A stretch of DNA of 64,000 nucleotides from Mycolicibacterium sp. CH28 (GTDB lineage: Bacteria; Actinomycetota; Actinomycetes; Mycobacteriales; Mycobacteriaceae), in the NCBI RefSeq assembly GCF_004745805.1, contig NZ_SRLQ01000009.1, positions 38,113 to 102,112 on the forward strand, read 5' to 3'. Below the pieces are notes generated by a model. That model did not search any database, was not told where the DNA came from, and was given only the letters and a program-made list of their open reading frames with translations. A program made the translations under genes and the position numbers. Of the stretch, positions 17,330 to 26,360 are shown piece after piece; position 1 is the first letter of the stretch, and each line of letters starts with the position of its first letter.

Positions 17330-18517
17330 GTGGGGGAGGACAGCCCGGCCGAGTTGGTGTTGCGAACCGGCGCCGCGGCCAACGGGGGCAGTTGTGTGGC
17401 GCGCCACGAGGGCCGGGTGGTGTTCGTCCGCTACGCGCTGCCTGACGAGCTGGTACGGGTCCGGGTGACCGGTGATCGCGAATCCTATTGGCATGCTGAG
17501 ACTCTCGAGGTCCTCGAACCGTCGCCGCATCGGATCGATTCGCTATGCTCGATCGCGGGCGTGGACGGCGCCGGTTGCTGTGACCTCGCCTTCGCCGATC
17601 CGGCTTTCGTACGCGAGCTCAAGGGTCAGGTGGTCGCCAATCAGCTGGCTCGGCTGGGCGACTACACCTGGGCAGGCTTGGCCGAACCGGTCGGTGACGG
17701 TGCGGCCCGTGGCTGGCGCACCCGGGTGCGCTTGGCCGTGGGCGCCGACGGCCGGGCCGGATTCCATCGCTACCACAGCTCAGAGCTGGTCACCGAGCTG
17801 CGCTGCGGACAGCTTCCCGACGGCATGCTCGATGGGCTCGACGGACCGCGGTGGCGGCCGGGTGATCAAGTGCACGTGGTCCTCGGCGACGACGGCACTC
17901 GGCATGTGGTGTGCACCAACCGCCAGCAGCGGCGCGGCCACTCGGTCGAGGGCGGTTACGACGCGGTCCAGCGGGTGGGGCAGCGGGAGTGGCGGGTGCC
18001 TGCCACCGGTTTCTGGCAGTCCCACCGCGATGCCGCCGCCACCTACAGCGCGGTGGTGGCCGGCTGGTCGAAGGACATCGGTGCGACGACGGCCTGGGAT
18101 CTGTACGGCGGTGCCGGACTGTTCGCCGCCGTGCTCGCCGAGGCGGTCGGCGAATCCGGCCGGGTACTGACCGTCGACACCTCCCGGGCGGCCTCGCGCG
18201 CGGCGACTGCGGCGCTGGCCGACCTGCCGCAGGTGGATGTGGTGACCGACTCGGTGCGCCGGGCGCTTGGCGCGCAGCGCGGCCCGGCCGACATCGCGGT
18301 GCTTGACCCGCCGCGCTCGGGCGCCGGCCGCGAGGTCGTCGACCTGCTGGCCGAGGCCGGGGTGCCGCGGGTGATCCATGTCGGCTGCGAAGCGGCGGCC
18401 TTCGCGCGTGATGTTGGCCTGTATCAGCGCCGCGGCTACACCGTCGAGCAGATCCGGGTCTTTGATTCGTTCCCGCTGACCCATCACATCGAGTGCATCG
18501 CACTGCTCACGAGGTGA
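17330..18517 (+). CDS. TrmA/RumA-type RNA uracil-C5 methyltransferase (Rv2689c-like)
   Basis: A 395-aa SAM-dependent RNA methyltransferase. The N-terminal TRAM-like part (GRVVFVRYALPDELVRVRVTGDRESYWHAE) precedes a Cys cluster (CSIAGVDGAGCC) in place of the usual Fe-S motif. The methyltransferase core shows WDLYGGAGLFAAVLAEAVG, motif IV LDPPRSGAGREVVDLL, and the nucleophile Cys353 in HVGCEAAAF. The GTG start at 17330 lies 7 bp after the permease stop, so the genes are probably co-transcribed. The target RNA is unknown. Confidence 0.9.
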   Translation: MGEDSPAELVLRTGAAANGGSCVARHEGRVVFVRYALPDELVRVRVTGDRESYWHAETLEVLEPSPHRIDSLCSIAGVDGAGCCDLAFADPAFVRELKGQVVANQLARLGDYTWAGLAEPVGDGAARGWRTRVRLAVGADGRAGFHRYHSSELVTELRCGQLPDGMLDGLDGPRWRPGDQVHVVLGDDGTRHVVCTNRQQRRGHSVEGGYDAVQRVGQREWRVPATGFWQSHRDAAATYSAVVAGWSKDIGATTAWDLYGGAGLFAAVLAEAVGESGRVLTVDTSRAASRAATAALADLPQVDVVTDSVRRALGAQRGPADIAVLDPPRSGAGREVVDLLAEAGVPRVIHVGCEAAAFARDVGLYQRRGYTVEQIRVFDSFPLTHHIECIALLTR

Positions 18518-18540
18518 TATGTATCACCTGCGACTAGGAT
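18512..18540 (+). promoter_or_regulatory. 18-bp perfect palindrome and -10 element upstream of nhaA
   Basis: AGGTGATA-TG-TATCACCT (18512-18529) is a perfect palindrome overlapping the methyltransferase stop codon. Its core GTGA-N6-TCAC also fits the CRP pattern. A TAGGAT -10 element lies at 18535-18540, so the palindrome would cover the -35 region, the position of a repressor. Confidence 0.65.
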
Positions 18541-18609
18541 CAGGATTCACAGGTGTGCCGGGAAGTCTGGTCGGCAGTGCATTCTCGTACCCGTCTATGC
18601 CTGAGGTGA

Positions 18610-19935
18610 ATGGTGGCCGACCGTAAACCGTTGCTGCACCGCGCGTTGTTCGCTCGCGGCTCCTGGTCGGAGACCTCGCGCATCAGCTCGATCCTGCGCA
18701 AGGAGACCGTCGGCGGGGCGCTGCTGCTGCTTGCCGCCGCGACCGCGTTGATCTGGGCCAACTCGCCGTGGTCGGCGGCCTATCACAGGCTGACGAATGT
18801 CCACGTCGGGACCGACCGGCTGGGGCTGCACCTGGATCTGACGCTGGGCGGCTGGGCGGCCGACGGGCTGCTGGCGATCTTCTTCTTCGTCGTTGGGCTC
18901 GAGCTCAAGCGCGAGTTCGTTGCCGGTGACCTGCGCGATCCCAGCCGCGCCGCGCTCCCGATCGCCGCCGCGGTGGGCGGCATGGTCGTCCCGGCCCTGA
19001 TCTTCGTCGCCTTCACGGCCGGTGCCGGCGACGGGGCCACCCGGGGCTGGGCCATTCCGACGGCCACCGATATCGCGTTCGCAGTGGCCGTGCTGGCGGT
19101 CATCTCCACGCACCTGCCCTCCGCGCTGCGGACGTTCTTGCTCACCTTGGCCGTGGTCGACGACCTGCTGGCGATCACCGTGATCGCGGTGTTCTACTCC
19201 GACACCATCAAGGTCGTCCCGTTGTTGGTGGCGGCGGTCCCGCTGGCGCTGTTCGCGTTGCTGGTGCAGCGGCGGGTCCGGTCATGGTGGTTGCTCATTC
19301 CACTGGCGGTGCTCACCTGGGCGTTCGTTCACGAGTCGGGGGTGCACGCCACCGTCGCCGGGGTGCTGCTCGGATTCACGGTGCCGGTGCTGCGCAGCGC
19401 GAGTGCCGGTGGGCCGGAGGCGGGGCCGGGCCTGGCCGAGCACTTCGAGCATCTGATGCGGCCGGTGTCGGCGGGTGTCGCGGTCCCGGTATTCGCATTC
19501 TTCGCCGCCGGGGTGAGCTTCGGTGGCTATGACGGGTTGATTACGGCGCTGCGCGATCCGATCGCGATGGGCATCGCCGGGGGCCTGGTGGTCGGCAAGA
19601 CCGTCGGGGTGTTCGCGACCACCTGGACACTGGCTGCGGCCACCCGCGCGAGCCTCGACTCGGCTTTGCGCTGGATCGATGTGTTCGGCATGTCCATGTT
19701 GGCAGGGGTTGGCTTCACGGTATCGCTGCTGATCGGCGAATTGGCCTACGATCCGGGGTCGGAGCGGCATGACATCGTCAAGGTCGCCGTCCTCATCGGT
19801 AGTTTGCTGGCTGCGTTGCTCGCGGCGATCGTCCTGCGCCTGCGCAACCGGCATTACCGGTCGGTGTGGGAGCTGGAGAACCGCGACCGGGACCACGACG
19901 GCGTGCCCGACATCTACGAGTCTCATCAGGACTGA
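18610..19935 (+). CDS. nhaA: NhaA-type Na+/H+ antiporter
   Basis: A 441-aa electrogenic sodium/proton antiporter of the inner membrane. Family signatures are LLAIFFFVVGLELKREFV (helix 2), PTATDIAFAVAVLAVIS (helix 4, unwound), the twin aspartates in LTLAVVDDLLAITVIAVFYS (helix 5), the Lys in GGLVVGKTVGVF (helix 10) and MLAGVGFTVSLLIGELAY (helix 11). GAGG precedes ATG 18610. The C-terminal tail contains DRDHDGVPDIYES, an EF-hand-like acidic loop. M. tuberculosis has no nhaA at this locus as I recall, so this is an insertion or replacement. Confidence 0.94.
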   Translation: MVADRKPLLHRALFARGSWSETSRISSILRKETVGGALLLLAAATALIWANSPWSAAYHRLTNVHVGTDRLGLHLDLTLGGWAADGLLAIFFFVVGLELKREFVAGDLRDPSRAALPIAAAVGGMVVPALIFVAFTAGAGDGATRGWAIPTATDIAFAVAVLAVISTHLPSALRTFLLTLAVVDDLLAITVIAVFYSDTIKVVPLLVAAVPLALFALLVQRRVRSWWLLIPLAVLTWAFVHESGVHATVAGVLLGFTVPVLRSASAGGPEAGPGLAEHFEHLMRPVSAGVAVPVFAFFAAGVSFGGYDGLITALRDPIAMGIAGGLVVGKTVGVFATTWTLAAATRASLDSALRWIDVFGMSMLAGVGFTVSLLIGELAYDPGSERHDIVKVAVLIGSLLAALLAAIVLRLRNRHYRSVWELENRDRDHDGVPDIYESHQD

Positions 19936-19951
19936 TCGCTGACCCGGTGCG

Positions 19952-19957
19952 TAGACT
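19952..19957 (+). promoter_or_regulatory. Leaderless -10 element of dxs
   Basis: TAGACT, then 6 bases, then the dxs ATG at 19964. No ribosome binding site is present. Confidence 0.6.
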
Positions 19958-19963
19958 GACCTG

Positions 19964-21877
19964 ATGCTTGAACAGGTTCGCGGCCCTGCCGATTTGCAAC
20001 ACCTGTCCCAAGCGCAGCTGACCGAACTGGCCGCCGAGATTCGCCAGTTCCTGATTCACAAGGTCGCTGCCACGGGCGGCCATCTTGGTCCCAACCTGGG
20101 TGTCGTCGAACTCACGCTGGCGTTGCACCGGGTCTTCGATTCGCCGCACGACCCGATCATCTTCGATACCGGCCATCAGGCCTACGTACACAAGATGCTG
20201 ACCGGGCGCGCCGCCGATTTCGACACGTTGCGTAAGAAGGACGGCCTGTCTGGCTATCCGTCGCGGGCCGAAAGCGAGCATGACTGGGTCGAGTCCAGCC
20301 ACGCGTCGGCGGCGCTGTCCTACGCCGACGGTTTGGCCAAGGCCTTCGAACTGACCGGGCATCGTAATCGCCACGTCGTGGCGGTGGTCGGCGACGGCGC
20401 TCTCACCGGCGGTATGTGCTGGGAGGCGCTCAACAACATCGCCGCAGCACGCCGGCCGGTGGTGATCGTGGTCAACGACAACGGTCGCTCCTATGCTCCG
20501 ACCATCGGTGGGTTGGCCGATCACCTGGCCGGACTGCGGCTGCAGCCGGGTTATGAGCGGCTGCTGGAACGCAGTCGGATGGCGTTGCGCGGCATGCCCG
20601 TCATCGGTGAGGTCTGCTACCAGGCCATGCACAGCGTGAAGGCCGGTATCAAGGACGCGTTGGCCCCTCAGGTGATGTTCACCGACCTCGGGGTGAAGTA
20701 CGTGGGCCCGATCGACGGCCACGACGAACACGCCGTCGAGAACGCGCTGCGTCACGCCCGCGGCTTCAACGCCCCGGTGATCGTGCACGTGGTCACCCGC
20801 AAGGGCATGGGATATGCACCGGCCGAGAATGACGAGGCCGAGCAGATGCACTCCTGTGGGGTGATCGACCCGACCACCGGGCTGGCCACCAAATCCGCTG
20901 CGCCGGGCTGGACTTCGGTGTTCTCCGATGCGCTGATCTCCTATGCGGTCAAGCGCCGCGACATCGTGGCGATCACCGCGGCGATGCCGGGCCCGACCGG
21001 GCTGTCGGCCTTCGGTGAACGCTTCCCGGACCGGCTGTTCGACGTCGGAATCGCCGAGCAGCACGCGATGACCTCGGCCGCCGGGCTGGCCATGGGTGGT
21101 TTGCATCCGGTGGTGGCGATCTACTCGACGTTCCTCAACCGCGCATTCGACCAGATGATGATGGATGTCGCGCTGCACAAGCTGCCGGTCACCATGGTGC
21201 TCGACCGTGCCGGCGTCACCGGCAACGACGGCGCCAGCCACAACGGAATCTGGGACCTGTCGATTCTCAATGTCGTGCCGGGCATACGGGTGGCGGCACC
21301 GCGCGACGGAGCGCGGCTGCGTGAGGAACTCGGCGAGGCGCTGGAGGTCAGCGACGGCCCGACCGCAATCCGATTCCCTAAAGGTGAAGTAGGACAAGAT
21401 ATTCCGGCGCTCGAACGGGTGTCGGGTATCGACGTGTTGGCCCGTCCAGCCGACGGGCTGGGCACCGACGTGCTGCTGGTTGCGGTGGGATCGTTCGCGT
21501 CGATGGCGCTCAAGGTCGCCGAGCGACTGCGCAACCAGGGGATCGGCGTGACCGTCGTGGACCCACGTTGGGTGGTTCCGGTACCCGATGCCCTGGCGCC
21601 ACTGGCCGCCTCGCACAAGCTGGTCGTCACCATGGAGGACAACGGCGTGCGCGCCGGTGTCGGTTCCTCGGTGTCGGCGGCGCTGCGCGCCGTCGAGATC
21701 GACGTGCCCTGCCGCGATGTCGGTGTGCCGCAACAGTTCCTGGACCACGCCTCGCGTGGCGAGGTGCTCGAGAGTGTGGGATTGACCGAGCAGAACATCG
21801 CCCGCAAGGTCACCGGATGGGTGGCCGCGCTGGGTGCGCTTGACGAGTCGGTCACCGACTCCGCCGACCAGAAATAG
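19964..21877 (+). CDS. dxs: 1-deoxy-D-xylulose-5-phosphate synthase
   Basis: First enzyme of the MEP isoprenoid pathway, 637 aa. It condenses pyruvate and glyceraldehyde 3-phosphate using thiamine diphosphate. It shows HLGPNLGVVELTLALHRVF, IFDTGHQAYVHKMLTGR, the ThDP/Mg motif GDGALTGGMCWEALNN, the domain II catalytic region (FDVGIAEQHAMTSAAGLA), DRAGVTGNDGASHNGIWDLS and the transketolase C domain. The length is normal. The product feeds decaprenyl phosphate and menaquinone synthesis. It is convergent with the rnd-like gene and shares a hairpin with it. Confidence 0.97.
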   Translation: MLEQVRGPADLQHLSQAQLTELAAEIRQFLIHKVAATGGHLGPNLGVVELTLALHRVFDSPHDPIIFDTGHQAYVHKMLTGRAADFDTLRKKDGLSGYPSRAESEHDWVESSHASAALSYADGLAKAFELTGHRNRHVVAVVGDGALTGGMCWEALNNIAAARRPVVIVVNDNGRSYAPTIGGLADHLAGLRLQPGYERLLERSRMALRGMPVIGEVCYQAMHSVKAGIKDALAPQVMFTDLGVKYVGPIDGHDEHAVENALRHARGFNAPVIVHVVTRKGMGYAPAENDEAEQMHSCGVIDPTTGLATKSAAPGWTSVFSDALISYAVKRRDIVAITAAMPGPTGLSAFGERFPDRLFDVGIAEQHAMTSAAGLAMGGLHPVVAIYSTFLNRAFDQMMMDVALHKLPVTMVLDRAGVTGNDGASHNGIWDLSILNVVPGIRVAAPRDGARLREELGEALEVSDGPTAIRFPKGEVGQDIPALERVSGIDVLARPADGLGTDVLLVAVGSFASMALKVAERLRNQGIGVTVVDPRWVVPVPDALAPLAASHKLVVTMEDNGVRAGVGSSVSAALRAVEIDVPCRDVGVPQQFLDHASRGEVLESVGLTEQNIARKVTGWVAALGALDESVTDSADQK

Positions 21878-21881
21878 CAGG

Positions 21882-21906
21882 CCCGCGCCACTGGCGCGTC
21901 CGGGTT
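21882..21906. terminator. Bidirectional hairpin between dxs and the rnd-like gene
   Basis: CGCGCC (21884-21889) pairs with GGCGCG (21893-21898) around a 3-nt loop, extended by CCC/GGG. TTTCT follows on the plus strand. It fills the 30-bp gap between the two convergent stop codons. Confidence 0.6.
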
Positions 21907-21907
21907 T

Positions 21908-23188
21908 CTAGGACTCTTCGCGTGGCGGTGACAGGGCGTCGGCCAGCACCGGCACCACCAGCGCGCGTTGCCAGCCCCTGGCGCCGGCGTCACGCAGGAA
22001 CGCATCGGCGGAGTCGGCGGCGTCACCGCTGTCCTGCCAGTCCCAGCACAACCGGCGCACCAGTTCGGGGGAGACCAGGTTCTCGGTCGGCACGGTGATC
22101 CGCGCCGACAACTCGGCCAGCGCGGTTCGGGCGGCGTCCAAGCGGGCCGCGGCCTCGGGTTTGCGTTTGGCCCACCGCACCGCCGGGGGTGGACCGTTCT
22201 GCGGCTCGGCGGTGTCCGGGGGATCGGGGGTGTTGCGGGCCGCCTCCAACGCGGCCACCCAGACGTGGGCGCTGCGGCGCTGCTTGTGACCACCGAATAT
22301 CGGCAGCTTGGTCAGATCCTCGGCGGTTTTGGGATCGGCCTGCGCGGCGGCGACGATTGCCGAATCCGGCAGGATGCGGCCGGGGGCGATATCGCGGCGG
22401 CGGGCGATCTGGTCACGCACGGTCCACAGTTCGCGCACCGCCGACAGTGCCTGCTTGCTGCGGACCTTGTGGATGCCCGAGGTGCGCCGCCACCGGTCGC
22501 GGCGGGTCGGCGTCGGGTCGGCGGACATGAGGTATTCGAATTCCTCTGCGGCCCAATCGGTTTTACCCTGCTCGGCCAGTACGGCGCTGATCGCCGCACG
22601 TAACTCGATGAGCACTTCGACATCCAGGGCGGCGTAGTTCAGCCAGGCATCGGGCAGCGGGCGTTTGGACCAGTCCGCCGCGCCGTGCCCCTTGGCCAGG
22701 CCCAGTCCCAGCAGGCGCTGCACCATCGCGGCGAGGTTCACCCGCTCGAAGCCGGCCAGCCGGCTGGCCAATTCGGTGTCGTAGAGCGCAGGTGGTCGCA
22801 TGCCGACCTCGGCCAGGCACGGCAGGTCCTGGTCGGCGGCGTGCAGGATCCACTCGTCTTCGGCCAACACCTCGGCGACCGGCCGCAGCACGTCGATCGG
22901 GCTGCTGCCGTGGTTGACCGGGTCGATGAGCACGGTGCCGGCCCCGGCGCGCCGGATCTGGATCAGGTAGGCGCGGTTGGAGTAGCGGAATCCCGACGCC
23001 CGCTCGGCGTCAACGGCAAACGGGCCGGTGCCGGTTGCCAACTTGGCTGCGGCCTCGGCGATTTCCCCCGCGGTGACCGATAACGGCGGCACACCCTCGG
23101 CGGGACTCAGCAGGGGAGTCGCCTCGGGGGCGTCGTCGGTCGGGGCATCACTCGCCGTCATCGCGGCGTCGTCATCGAGTTCTGGCAT
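21908..23188 (-). CDS. HRDC-domain ribonuclease D-like 3'-5' exonuclease (Rv2681-like)
   Basis: A 426-aa DEDDy exonuclease. ExoI has FAVDAERASGFRY (D-x-E), exoII LHAADQDLPCLAEVG, and exoIII YAALDVEVLIEL with Tyr four residues before Asp. The HRDC domain follows (about 215-300). RNase D enzymes trim stable RNA 3' ends such as tRNAs. The start ATG is one base after the stop of the DUF3000 gene, so the two form an operon. Confidence 0.92.
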   Translation of the reverse strand: MPELDDDAAMTASDAPTDDAPEATPLLSPAEGVPPLSVTAGEIAEAAAKLATGTGPFAVDAERASGFRYSNRAYLIQIRRAGAGTVLIDPVNHGSSPIDVLRPVAEVLAEDEWILHAADQDLPCLAEVGMRPPALYDTELASRLAGFERVNLAAMVQRLLGLGLAKGHGAADWSKRPLPDAWLNYAALDVEVLIELRAAISAVLAEQGKTDWAAEEFEYLMSADPTPTRRDRWRRTSGIHKVRSKQALSAVRELWTVRDQIARRRDIAPGRILPDSAIVAAAQADPKTAEDLTKLPIFGGHKQRRSAHVWVAALEAARNTPDPPDTAEPQNGPPPAVRWAKRKPEAAARLDAARTALAELSARITVPTENLVSPELVRRLCWDWQDSGDAADSADAFLRDAGARGWQRALVVPVLADALSPPREES

Positions 23189-23189
23189 A

Positions 23190-23771
23190 TCAGGCGCGCG
23201 AGCGGGTACTCAGATCCGTCACTCCCGCCGGCGGCAAGCCTGCAGCGTGTTCGAGGACCTCGCAGAATGCTTGGACGTGGGCGTCGAGCGCCATCGTGGT
23301 GGCCGTCCACGACGCCCGCAGCTCGAGCTGATGGGCGCGCGGCGGGCCGGAGATATCGCCGTAGCGGACCGAGGTGGTGGCCGTGACGGTGCCGCCGAGG
23401 GCGGCGACGTGCTCGGCGCGGGCGTCCAGCGCGTCGATGAGCCAGCTCCACGCGACTTCAGGCAGCAGCGGGTCGACCGCCTCGCTGGAGTCCAGGTCCG
23501 CCTGGATATAAGCGACCAGCCGCATCGTCCCATCCCAGGCCTCCGCGCCCTCGGGGTCGTGCAGCAGGATCAGCCGACCGAACGCGTCGCCTTCGGAGCG
23601 CTCGGGGACGATCTCGGTTTCGGGGTGCTTGACCTCCGCGCCCAGCGCATAGCTGTACGGCGCGAGGCGCTGAGGTGGGCGGATCGGACCGAGTTCGATC
23701 TCTGGCCGTACCTCGGCGGCGCTCATCGCCGCTACCGCCTCGCGGAATTGTGCCGGTTCCGCAGTGGTCAC
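23190..23771 (-). CDS. DUF3000 protein (Rv2680-like)
   Basis: A 193-aa protein with the DUF3000 core (FREAVAAMSAAEVRPEIELGPIRPPQRLAPYSYALGAEV, EGDAFGRLILLHDPEGAEAWDG, RLVAYIQADLDSSEAVDPLLPEVAWSWLIDAL). It is the first gene of an operon with the RNase D-like gene (TGATATG junction), an arrangement conserved in actinobacteria. That conservation suggests a joint role in RNA processing, but no function is known. GTG 23771 is probably leaderless. Confidence 0.88.
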   Translation of the reverse strand: MTTAEPAQFREAVAAMSAAEVRPEIELGPIRPPQRLAPYSYALGAEVKHPETEIVPERSEGDAFGRLILLHDPEGAEAWDGTMRLVAYIQADLDSSEAVDPLLPEVAWSWLIDALDARAEHVAALGGTVTATTSVRYGDISGPPRAHQLELRASWTATTMALDAHVQAFCEVLEHAAGLPPAGVTDLSTRSRA

Positions 23772-23778
23772 TCAATGG

Positions 23779-23784
23779 ACGCTA
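23779..23784 (-). promoter_or_regulatory. Leaderless -10 element of the DUF3000-rnd operon
   Basis: The minus strand reads TAGCGT, then 7 bases, then GTG 23771. Confidence 0.5.
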
Positions 23785-23873
23785 GCCCCATCGCTGAGGT
23801 CAGGGGCGCAGGCGCGCCGATTTCGTGCCATCGGGCGGTTGCTGGCGTGATCGCCCGTGGCAGCATGGACGCG

Positions 23874-24938
23874 ATGAGTACCCGTCGCCAACTGCCTGAG
23901 TCGCCTTACCTGGCCGCCGCCACGGGCCGCAAACCCAGCCGGGTTCCGGTGTGGTTCATGCGCCAGGCCGGCCGGTCGTTGCCGGAGTACCGCGAACTTC
24001 GGGCCAAGAACACCATGATGCAGGCCTGCTTCGACCCCGCCCTGGTCTGCGAGATCACCCTGCAGCCCGTCCGCCGGCATGGGGTGGACGCGGCGATTCT
24101 GTTCTCCGACATCGTCGTCCCCCTGCGCGGTGCGGGCATCGCGCTGGATATCGTCCCCGACGTCGGGCCGGTCATCGAGCATCCGATCCGCACCGCGGCC
24201 GACGTGGACGCCATGAAAAGCCTTGACCTGCAGCGGGTCAGCGCGGTCGCTGATTCCGTCGAGCTGCTGGTGGCCGAGCTCGGCGAGGTGCCCCTGATCG
24301 GCTTCGCCGGCGCCCCGTTCACCCTGGCGTCCTACCTGGTCGAAGGCGGCCCCAGCAAGCTGCACGAGCGCACCAAGGCGATGATGCTGGGCGACCCGTC
24401 GTCCTGGCATGCGCTGATGGGCCTGCTCACCGATCTGACGATCGCCTTCCTCAAGGTCCAGCTCGACGCCGGCGTGGACGCCATCCAGGTGTTCGACTCC
24501 TGGGCGGGCACCCTGTCGCTGGCGGACTACCGCACCCATGTTCTCCCGCACAGCACGCGGGTGTTCGCAGCGCTGGCCGACTATGGCGTGCCGATGACGC
24601 ACTTCGGTGTCGGTACGGCCGAGCTACTGGGCGCGATGGGGCAGGCCGCGGCCGGCCACGGAGCTCCGGCTGTGGTGGGGGTCGACTGGCGGACCTCGCT
24701 GGCCGATGCCGCCGCCCGGGTCGGTCCTGGCCTGGCGCTGCAAGGGAACCTCGACCCGGTGGTGTTGCTGGCCGGGTGGCCGGTGATCGAGCAGGCGGCC
24801 CGGGCAGTGGTCGACGACGGCCGCCTGGCGGTCGATGTCGGTGCCGCCGGCCACATCTTCAACCTGGGCCACGGTGTGCTCCCGTCCACCGACCCGGAAC
24901 TGCTGACGGATCTGGTGAGTCTGGTGCATTCACTGTGA
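23874..24938 (+). CDS. hemE: Uroporphyrinogen decarboxylase
   Basis: A 354-aa enzyme converting uroporphyrinogen III to coproporphyrinogen III. Family signatures are PVWFMRQAGRSLPEYRELR (substrate-binding Arg residues), DAAILFSDIVVPL, GFAGAPFTLASYLVEGGPSK, and the C-terminal FNLGHGVLP. ATG 23874 (MSTRRQLPESPYLAAATGRKPS) matches M. tuberculosis HemE; ATG 23865 would add three residues. It is followed at 34 bp by cgoX and then chdC, making a three-gene heme operon. Confidence 0.96.
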   Translation: MSTRRQLPESPYLAAATGRKPSRVPVWFMRQAGRSLPEYRELRAKNTMMQACFDPALVCEITLQPVRRHGVDAAILFSDIVVPLRGAGIALDIVPDVGPVIEHPIRTAADVDAMKSLDLQRVSAVADSVELLVAELGEVPLIGFAGAPFTLASYLVEGGPSKLHERTKAMMLGDPSSWHALMGLLTDLTIAFLKVQLDAGVDAIQVFDSWAGTLSLADYRTHVLPHSTRVFAALADYGVPMTHFGVGTAELLGAMGQAAAGHGAPAVVGVDWRTSLADAAARVGPGLALQGNLDPVVLLAGWPVIEQAARAVVDDGRLAVDVGAAGHIFNLGHGVLPSTDPELLTDLVSLVHSL

Positions 24939-24972
24939 GCGGCGGGCTGGAGCGAAGGGATCGGGGAGCATC

Positions 24973-26331
24973 ATGACCGCCCCCCACTATTGCGTTGTCG
25001 GCGGCGGGATCTCCGGCCTAGTCGCGGCCTATCGGCTGCGTGCCCTGGCCGGCGAGGACGCCGTCATCACCGTGTTCGACCCGGCCGACCGGCTCGGCGG
25101 CATCCTGCGCACCGAGCGACTGTGTGGCCAGGTGATGGACATCGGCGCTGAGGCGTTCGTGGTGCGCCGTCCCGAGGTTCCGGCGTTGCTTGCCGAACTC
25201 GGACTGACCGACCGCCAGATCAGTACCACCGGTGTGCGGCCGACCATCTTCAGCCAGGGCCGCATCCATCCGCTGCCGCCCGACACCGTCAACGGCATCC
25301 CGACGTCGGCGGCCTCGGTCACCGGGCTGGTCGATGACGCGACGATCGCGCAGATGGCCGGTGAGGCACATCGGCCGATGCCGTGGCGCGCCGGCTCGGA
25401 TCCCGCGGTCGGGGATGTGGTCGCTGACCGTTTCGGTGAGCAGGTGGTGGCCCGCTCGGTGGATCCGATGCTGTCCGGGGTGTATGCCGGGTCGGCGGCC
25501 ACCATCGGCATCCGCTCGGCGGTACCCACGGTGGCCGCCGCCCTCGACGCGGGAGCCACCAGCCTGACCGAGGCGACGCGGCGTGCACTGCCCGGCAGCA
25601 CCCGCGGCCCGGTGTTCGGCGCCATCGAGGGCGGCTATCAGGTGCTGCTCGACGAACTCGTCCAGCGCAGCCGCCTGCAATGGGTGCAGGCATCGGTGCA
25701 CCGGATCGCGGCCGACGGGCCGGGGTGGACGGTGTTCGACGCCGGCGGATCGCAGTGGCACGCCGACGCGGTGATCGTGGCTGTGCCGGCGGCGCGGCTC
25801 GCCCCGTTGATCGCCGACATTGCGCCGGGGGCGGCCGCGGTCGCGGGACGCATTCCGGTCGCCTCGGCGGCCGTTCTGGCACTGGCCGTACCCGGCGGGA
25901 CCCCGCTGCCGCCGCAGTCGGGTGTGCTGGTGGCAAGCGGAGAACGCCTGCACGCCAAGGCAATTACGTTGTCCACTCGAAAGTGGGGGGCGCGCGGCAA
26001 CGCCGAGCTGCTGCGCATGTCATTCGGTCGATTCGGCGACGAGGTGGCCCGCGAGACCTCTGACACAGAGCTGTGCGCCTGGGCGGTGGCCGACCTGAAG
26101 AGCGTCTTCGGAATCACCGTGGATCCACTCGACATCCTGGTGCACCGCTGGCTGGACGCGATGCCGCAGTACAGCCCGGGCCACGGCGATCTGGCGGCCG
26201 AACTGCGGGCCGGCTTGCCGTCGACGCTGGCGATCGCCGGCAACTTTCTCGACGGCATCGGTGTGCCGGCGTGTGTGGCCGTCGCAGGCAAGGCCGCCGA
26301 GCGTGTGGCGGCTGCCACCACGCGGTCATAG
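24973..26331 (+). CDS. hemY: Coproporphyrinogen III oxidase (HemY/CgoX type)
   Basis: A 452-aa FAD-dependent enzyme. It has the dinucleotide-binding VVGGGISGLVAAYRLR, the GG motif (DPADRLGGILRTERLCG), and the C-terminal FAD motif (LAIAGNFLDGIGVPACVAVAGKAAERVA). Often annotated protoporphyrinogen oxidase. In actinobacteria, where ChdC is present as here, the physiological reaction is coproporphyrinogen III to coproporphyrin III, so cgoX is the better functional name. It is the middle gene of hemE-cgoX-chdC. Confidence 0.93.
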   Translation: MTAPHYCVVGGGISGLVAAYRLRALAGEDAVITVFDPADRLGGILRTERLCGQVMDIGAEAFVVRRPEVPALLAELGLTDRQISTTGVRPTIFSQGRIHPLPPDTVNGIPTSAASVTGLVDDATIAQMAGEAHRPMPWRAGSDPAVGDVVADRFGEQVVARSVDPMLSGVYAGSAATIGIRSAVPTVAAALDAGATSLTEATRRALPGSTRGPVFGAIEGGYQVLLDELVQRSRLQWVQASVHRIAADGPGWTVFDAGGSQWHADAVIVAVPAARLAPLIADIAPGAAAVAGRIPVASAAVLALAVPGGTPLPPQSGVLVASGERLHAKAITLSTRKWGARGNAELLRMSFGRFGDEVARETSDTELCAWAVADLKSVFGITVDPLDILVHRWLDAMPQYSPGHGDLAAELRAGLPSTLAIAGNFLDGIGVPACVAVAGKAAERVAAATTRS

Positions 26332-26360
26332 CGGCGTCCTCGCGTGGCACCATGGGTGCC

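Noticed and set aside
15313..17382. A 689-codon open frame antisense to the APC permease gene
   Set aside because: It mirrors the permease codons, is full of Arg/His/Gln and lacks a ribosome binding site. Long antisense frames are expected in GC-rich DNA.
19793..21748. A 651-codon open frame antisense to dxs
   Set aside because: Same kind of codon shadow. dxs on the other strand has every family motif.
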